Shown: positions 59,701 through 64,000 of the stretch, piece after piece
Numbering within the stretch: the stretch's first letter is position 1
Layout: each line of letters opens with the position of its first letter
Source: Rhodocollybia butyracea
Lineage: Eukaryota; Basidiomycota; Agaricomycetes; Agaricales; Omphalotaceae
NCBI GenBank assembly: GCA_015501585.1
Contig: JADNRY010000289.1
Span: forward strand, 1 to 64,000
Direction of reading: 5' to 3'
DNA length: 64,000 nucleotides
Made by a program: the position numbers and the translations under genes
Notes under the pieces: model-generated
The model's input: the letters and a program-made list of their open reading frames with translations, nothing else
Told to the model about the DNA's origin: nothing
Databases searched by the model: none

Positions 59701-62467
59701 AGGAGCAAGAAAATGCGGAGTTCTTGCTACGTGCATACCCCGATTTGCAGATTGCCTATTTGGATGAGGAACCGGGACCCAAGGATGCTGAAGCGAAGTT
59801 ATTTTCGGTGCTAATCGATGGTCATTCTGAACTCGATGAGGAGTCCGGGAAGAGGAAGCCCAAGTTCCGCGTCGAACTTCCTGGAAACCCGATTCTTGGC
59901 GATGGAAAATCCGACAACCAAAACCATGCCATGATCTTCTACCGAGGAGAATATTTGCAACTCATCGATGCCAATCAGGATAACTACCTCGAAGAATGTT
60001 TGAAGATCCGGAACATTCTCGGCGAGTTCGAAGAGTACTCGGTATCCAGCCAGAGCCCGTATGCACAATGGGGCCACAAGGAGTTTAAGAAAGCCCCAGT
60101 CGCAATCGTCGGTACTCGTGAATATATTTTCTCAGAAAATACTGGTGTTCTTGGGGACATTGCTGCTGGCAAGGAACAGACATTCGGTACCATGACGGCT
60201 CGTGCGTTGGCCTGGATTGGGGGAAAACTACATTATGGACATCCCGATTTCCTGAACGCCACATTCATGAATACTCGTGGGGGTGTGTCCAAGGCTCAGA
60301 AAGGATTACACCTTAACGAGGATATCTTTGCTGGTATGAATGCTTTTGGTCGTGGTGGTCGTATCAAGCACTCGGAATACTATCAATGTGGTAAAGGTCG
60401 TGATCTCGGTTTCGGTACCATTTTGAATTTCCAAACCAAGATTGGAACTGGTATGGGTGAACAGATGCTCAGTCGAGAGTATTATTACCTAGGCACTCAA
60501 CTTCCTATTGACCGATTCCTCACCTTCTACTATGGCCACCCTGGTTTCCACGTCAACAACATCCTCGTTATATACTCAATCCAAATCTTCATGCTTACAT
60601 GTATGTTTCATTGTCTTTTTGTCCGACAGATTTTGCTTATATTGGTTTCTAGTGGTTTATCTCGGTACACTCAACAAAGAGCTGCTTATTTGCAAGGTCG
60701 ATTCGTCAGGTAACCCCATCCCTGGACAGCCCGGATGTTACATTCTGGAACCGGTATTTGACTGGATCAAGCGCTGTATAGTTTCCATCTTCCTGGTGTT
60801 CATCATTGCTTTCCTTCCTCTATTTCTGCAGGGTAAGTGTCCTTTTTCACCAGTAGAAATTTCTCAGTATTGATCTTGTCATATTAGAATTGGTTGAGCG
60901 TGGGACTGGCAAAGCGCTAATGCGTTTAGGAAAGCATTTCCTGTCTCTGTCACCCCTCTTTGAGGTGTTCTCCACGAATATATATTCGCAGTCCATTCTA
61001 AGTAACTTGACCTTTGGTGGAGCTCGTTACATTGCTACTGGTCGTGGCTTTGCCACAACCCGTATCAGCTTCAGCATCCTTTATTCACGGTTTGCTGGCC
61101 GAGCATCTACATGGGCATGCGAAATCTCCTCCTCCTTCTCTACGCCACCTTGACTGTATGGATGCCGCACTTGATTTACTTCTGGATTTCAATCTTATCC
61201 CTTTGCATTGCGCCTTTCTTATTCAACCCCCACCAGTTCTCCTATGTTGATTTCATTATTGACTACCGCGAGTTCCTTCGCTGGATGTCCCGTGGAAACT
61301 CGAGAACAAAGGCTAGCAGCTGGTATGGCTACTGTCGTCTTTCTCGTACCATGATCACTGGATACAAGAAAAAGAAACTCGGCCATCCTTCAGAAAAACT
61401 ATCGGGTGATGTTCCTCGTGCAGGCTGGAAGACTGTCATATTTTCTGAAATTATATGGCCGGTTTGCATTGCAATTATCTTTATTATTGCCTACATGTTT
61501 GTCAAATCGTTCCCTGTCGATGGCGTGCTGCCTCCTAGTCCACTTATCCGCATTGGTATCATTGCCCTGGGTCCCGTGGTTTGGAATGCTGCTGTGTTAT
61601 TAGCCCTTTTCTTCATTTCCCTTATGCTTGGGCCCATGATGGATTCATGGGCTAGATTCGCGTCGTTCATGGCAGCGATCGCTCACATGCTCGCATTATT
61701 AGGAATCATTGCGTTTTTCGAGTTCTTCGTACGTGCCATCAAGATATACTCATCTTTTGCGTTCTCCTAATTTTTCTCTAGTGGTTTTTGGAGCTTTGGG
61801 ATGCTTCCCATGCTGTACTCGGAGTTATATGTATCATCGCGGTTCAAAGGGCGATTCAAAAGATCCTTATCGCGGTTTTCCTTACTCGTGAGTATAAACA
61901 TGACGAGACTAACCGCGCATGGTGGACTGGTAAATGGTATGGAAGAGGTCTTGGTAATTCGGCCATGTCGCAACCTGCTCGAGAATTCATTGTCAAAATC
62001 GTGGAGATGTCGTTGTGGAGTTCAGATTTCTTGCTTGGCCACCTCCTTCTCATTGTGTTGACACCTCCTGTTCTCATTCCGTTTGTCAACCAACTCCATT
62101 CGACTATGTTGTGTGAGTAGCATTTTCTGGTTGATTTTCAGCACCTAACGCAACGATGCAGTCTGGCTTCGTCCTTCCAAACAGATACGTGCACCTCTGT
62201 TCTCTACCAAGCAGAAACGAACACGGCGTTGGATTGTACGTGGTTCAACTAGCCTATGATACCCTCGTCTAACGCATATTCTTTTCAAACCTAGGTTATC
62301 AAGTACACAATCATCTACATTCTTGTTGTTGCTTTCCTAGTCGCTCTGATTCTTTTGCGTATGTCCTTTTTCTCGTCTTGTACATATACATCGCTAACCC
62401 TTGTTTATTAGCTGCCTTGTTCCGAAACGATATCAAGTTCAATTGCTCGATTTGCAAGTCCATCTAA
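56723..62467 (+). CDS. FKS1: 1,3-beta-glucan synthase catalytic subunit
   Basis: Plasma-membrane enzyme that makes cell-wall 1,3-beta-glucan from UDP-glucose; echinocandin target family. Starts [20 protein letters not shown], then [23 protein letters not shown] dom1 ([35 protein letters not shown]), first membrane block, the cytosolic glucan-synthase domain ([76 protein letters not shown]), and a second membrane block ending [15 protein letters not shown]. About ten introns. Three C runs are one base short (59168-59170, 59459-59462, 61099-61100), each inside highly conserved protein. The gene is essential-type, so these are very likely sequence errors. Confidence 0.95.
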
Positions 62468-62857
62468 TGATTTATCATACACTTTTTCTTGTTTTTCATG
62501 AATACATCTTTCATACCTGACTGTCATTGCTCAGTGTAAATACGACTTCGCTGCGTTTGGACCAGTGTTTTCGTTGTAATCCAGGGACATTAAAACTCTA
62601 TAATTATTTAATACCAGTATCCCTCGGTGGTTTGCAAGTTTTAGTTTAAAAGTCGTTCGGTCTCGTATGTACCTTGCAAGCTTAACGCCTGGAAGGGGAC
62701 GACAATGAGTCTGCCCGATAGTGCCAAGAGGCTATAGTGATGAGAATCGCTGACACCTAGGCAACGTTCCACAAAAAAAACAAAATTCCCACTACGGTGC
62801 CATGGTCACTATCAGTAATAAGCGAGCATCTAAACCAAGCTTTTTCAAAATCATTAA

Positions 62858-63310
62858 GGCCCTGTTCGGGAACCCAAGTTGCAAATGAGTTGAAGTTAAT
62901 TTGGCGTGAGATGAGTTGCAGGGCTAGTTTAATTTTGTCACACCAGATGACCCATATGGTGACAGCCTGAAACAAGCAGAAATTTTCTCATGACGATTTT
63001 CCTATGGCATTTGCCGATAATGTTCAAAATATTGCATCCTATGACTTTGTTGAAGGTTTATTGCTAGGCACACATTATAAAATACATTCTGATATCTAGC
63101 TACACCTAATCAGTACAACTTTCACTCAAAATGTAAGATAACGCACTTAGAAATGTAGTCTCTAGTCTACTGGCGCTAAAGAAGCCCTTGAGCGCCAAAG
63201 CAACCTGGGAATATGATGGCCATCAAAATATCTTAGCTGTGACAGATTTTGACACTTTTCAACCCGACCCTTTTGAAACTCATTTGCAAATCGGGTTCCC
63301 GAACAGGGCC
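62858..63310. mobile_element. PIF/Harbinger (Tourist-like) MITE
   Basis: A 453-base non-coding element. Its ends share 18 perfect bases GGCCCTGTTCGGGAACCC, and inverted similarity continues to about 34 bases with two mismatches (next TTGCAAATGAGTT). It is flanked by TAA on both sides (62855-62857, 63311-63313), the target duplication of PIF/Harbinger elements. It lies between the glucan synthase and the AT-hook gene. Confidence 0.8.
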
Positions 63311-63511
63311 TAATAAGTAGTCGTCGTTGGAGTAGGGGATTGTGGCATTCCGGGCCGGAGTTCGCCATCAATAGCATTGCATGCATGTTTGTAGCCACTC
63401 TGATTCAGTTGTATTCACTCTGCGAGTACTTCTCATTGAGTGGGATCCCCCACCTCATTGTTCTGGTCCATATCGCTCATACAGCGCGTCCATACTATTC
63501 TTAGATGGAAA

Positions 63512-64000
63512 ATGAGCGAAAGTCACACAGAAACCATGTTACCGATACAGCAAAATAATCACGATCAGGTGTCTAACCCAGTTGAAGGATCAGAAGGTGT
63601 GTACACTTCGAGCAGTTCGAGCTTGGTGCTTGAACTTATTTTCAGCTAACGTGAACGCGAAACGTGGACGTGGACGCCCCAAAGGATCCAAAAACAAGAA
63701 GAAGAATACATCAGGAGGAGACGGTGACGATGGAAAACCTGAACAACCTCTGAAAAGGCCTGCAGGCCGACCTCGGGGTCGAGGACCGAAACAGTTAATA
63801 ACGCGTACAGCCCAGGCAAATCAAGCTGAAGCGTCCAGCGAACCCGATAACATCTTGCCCGTTGAATTAACTTTCAATACTCAAAGCTTTGCAGCTCTAC
63901 AAGCATTAACTGGTATGTTGCTCTCCAACGCATGTTGTTCAACTAAAGTCCTCCGCCCCCTGTGTGTTAGCTGGGCCTGGACCGGGCACACAATCGGATT
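63512..64000 (+). CDS. AT-hook protein, 5' part only
   Basis: Putative chromatin-binding protein cut by the window end. Exon 1 starts MSESHTETMLPIQQNNHDQV. After an intron (donor GTGTGT) comes AKRGRGRPKGSKNKKKN, a classic AT-hook with a GRP core, and a second hook-like KRPAGRPRGRGPKQL. The next stretch (LPVELTFNTQSFAALQALT) is followed by a GTATGT donor and a third exon that runs off the end. An in-frame ATG at 63440 would add 24 hydrophobic residues and is less likely. Confidence 0.7.

Noticed and set aside
56723..62467. Glucan synthase as a pseudogene
   Set aside because: The three breaks are single missing C bases in C runs within highly conserved protein; no other decay is seen.
62757..62975. 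Minus-strand open frame of 72 codons
   Set aside because: It overlaps the Harbinger-like MITE and has no protein features.

Overview
The window looks like nuclear DNA of a filamentous basidiomycete, most likely an agaricomycete. Genes are dense and on both strands, almost all are cut by introns of about 45-70 bases with GT-AG ends, and the gene content fits: a 1,3-beta-glucan synthase (FKS), a sedolisin, a PNGase A tandem pair, a GH5 mannanase-like protein and an F-box protein with LDWW ankyrin-like repeats.

Layout. 1.1-1.9 kb: mitochondrial ferredoxin (Yah1 type). 3.0-8.4 kb: two tandem secreted PNGase A-type genes. 8.6-9.7 kb: SAP/F-box/LDWW-repeat protein. 9.8-12.8 kb: a Pmp3-type membrane protein and a C2H2 zinc-finger factor sharing a divergent promoter. 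12.8-13.4 kb: a TA-flanked MITE, followed by fructose-1,6-bisphosphatase (13.8-15.2 kb) and an acidic/basic nuclear-type protein (15.5-16.7 kb). 17.8-22.2 kb: a GCIP-like gene and the mitochondrial i-AAA protease YME1, head to head with start codons about 100 bases apart. 23.2-27 kb: a small Cys-rich protein and the TFIIH helicase RAD3/XPD. 27.4-35.2 kb: secreted GH5 protein lacking both catalytic glutamates, a mitochondrial-type TPR protein, and a secreted S53 protease. 35.8-49.7 kb: a direct segmental duplication carrying an FAD-linked oxidoreductase and the 3' end of a PTC7-type phosphatase. The left copy is decayed and holds a nested pair of TIR transposons; the right copy is intact. An F-box/LRR gene and a small unknown gene lie between the copies. 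50-56.5 kb: two unknown genes, a duplicated-repeat patch and a large LRR-like protein. 56.7-62.5 kb: FKS glucan synthase, then a PIF/Harbinger-like MITE and the start of an AT-hook gene that runs off the end.

Themes. Several genes serve mitochondria (ferredoxin, YME1, PTC7, perhaps the TPR protein), and several act on the cell surface or outside it (PNGase A pair, GH5, S53, FAD oxidase, FKS). Many otherwise well-conserved genes (FKS, RAD3, FBP1, ferredoxin, S53) carry single-base gains or losses, mostly inside homopolymers. This looks like uncorrected sequencing error rather than gene death, so those frame breaks should not be read as pseudogenes without checking. The left FAD oxidase copy is different: its changes are multi-base and point to real decay. 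Exon joins were worked out by eye from splice signals and family conservation.
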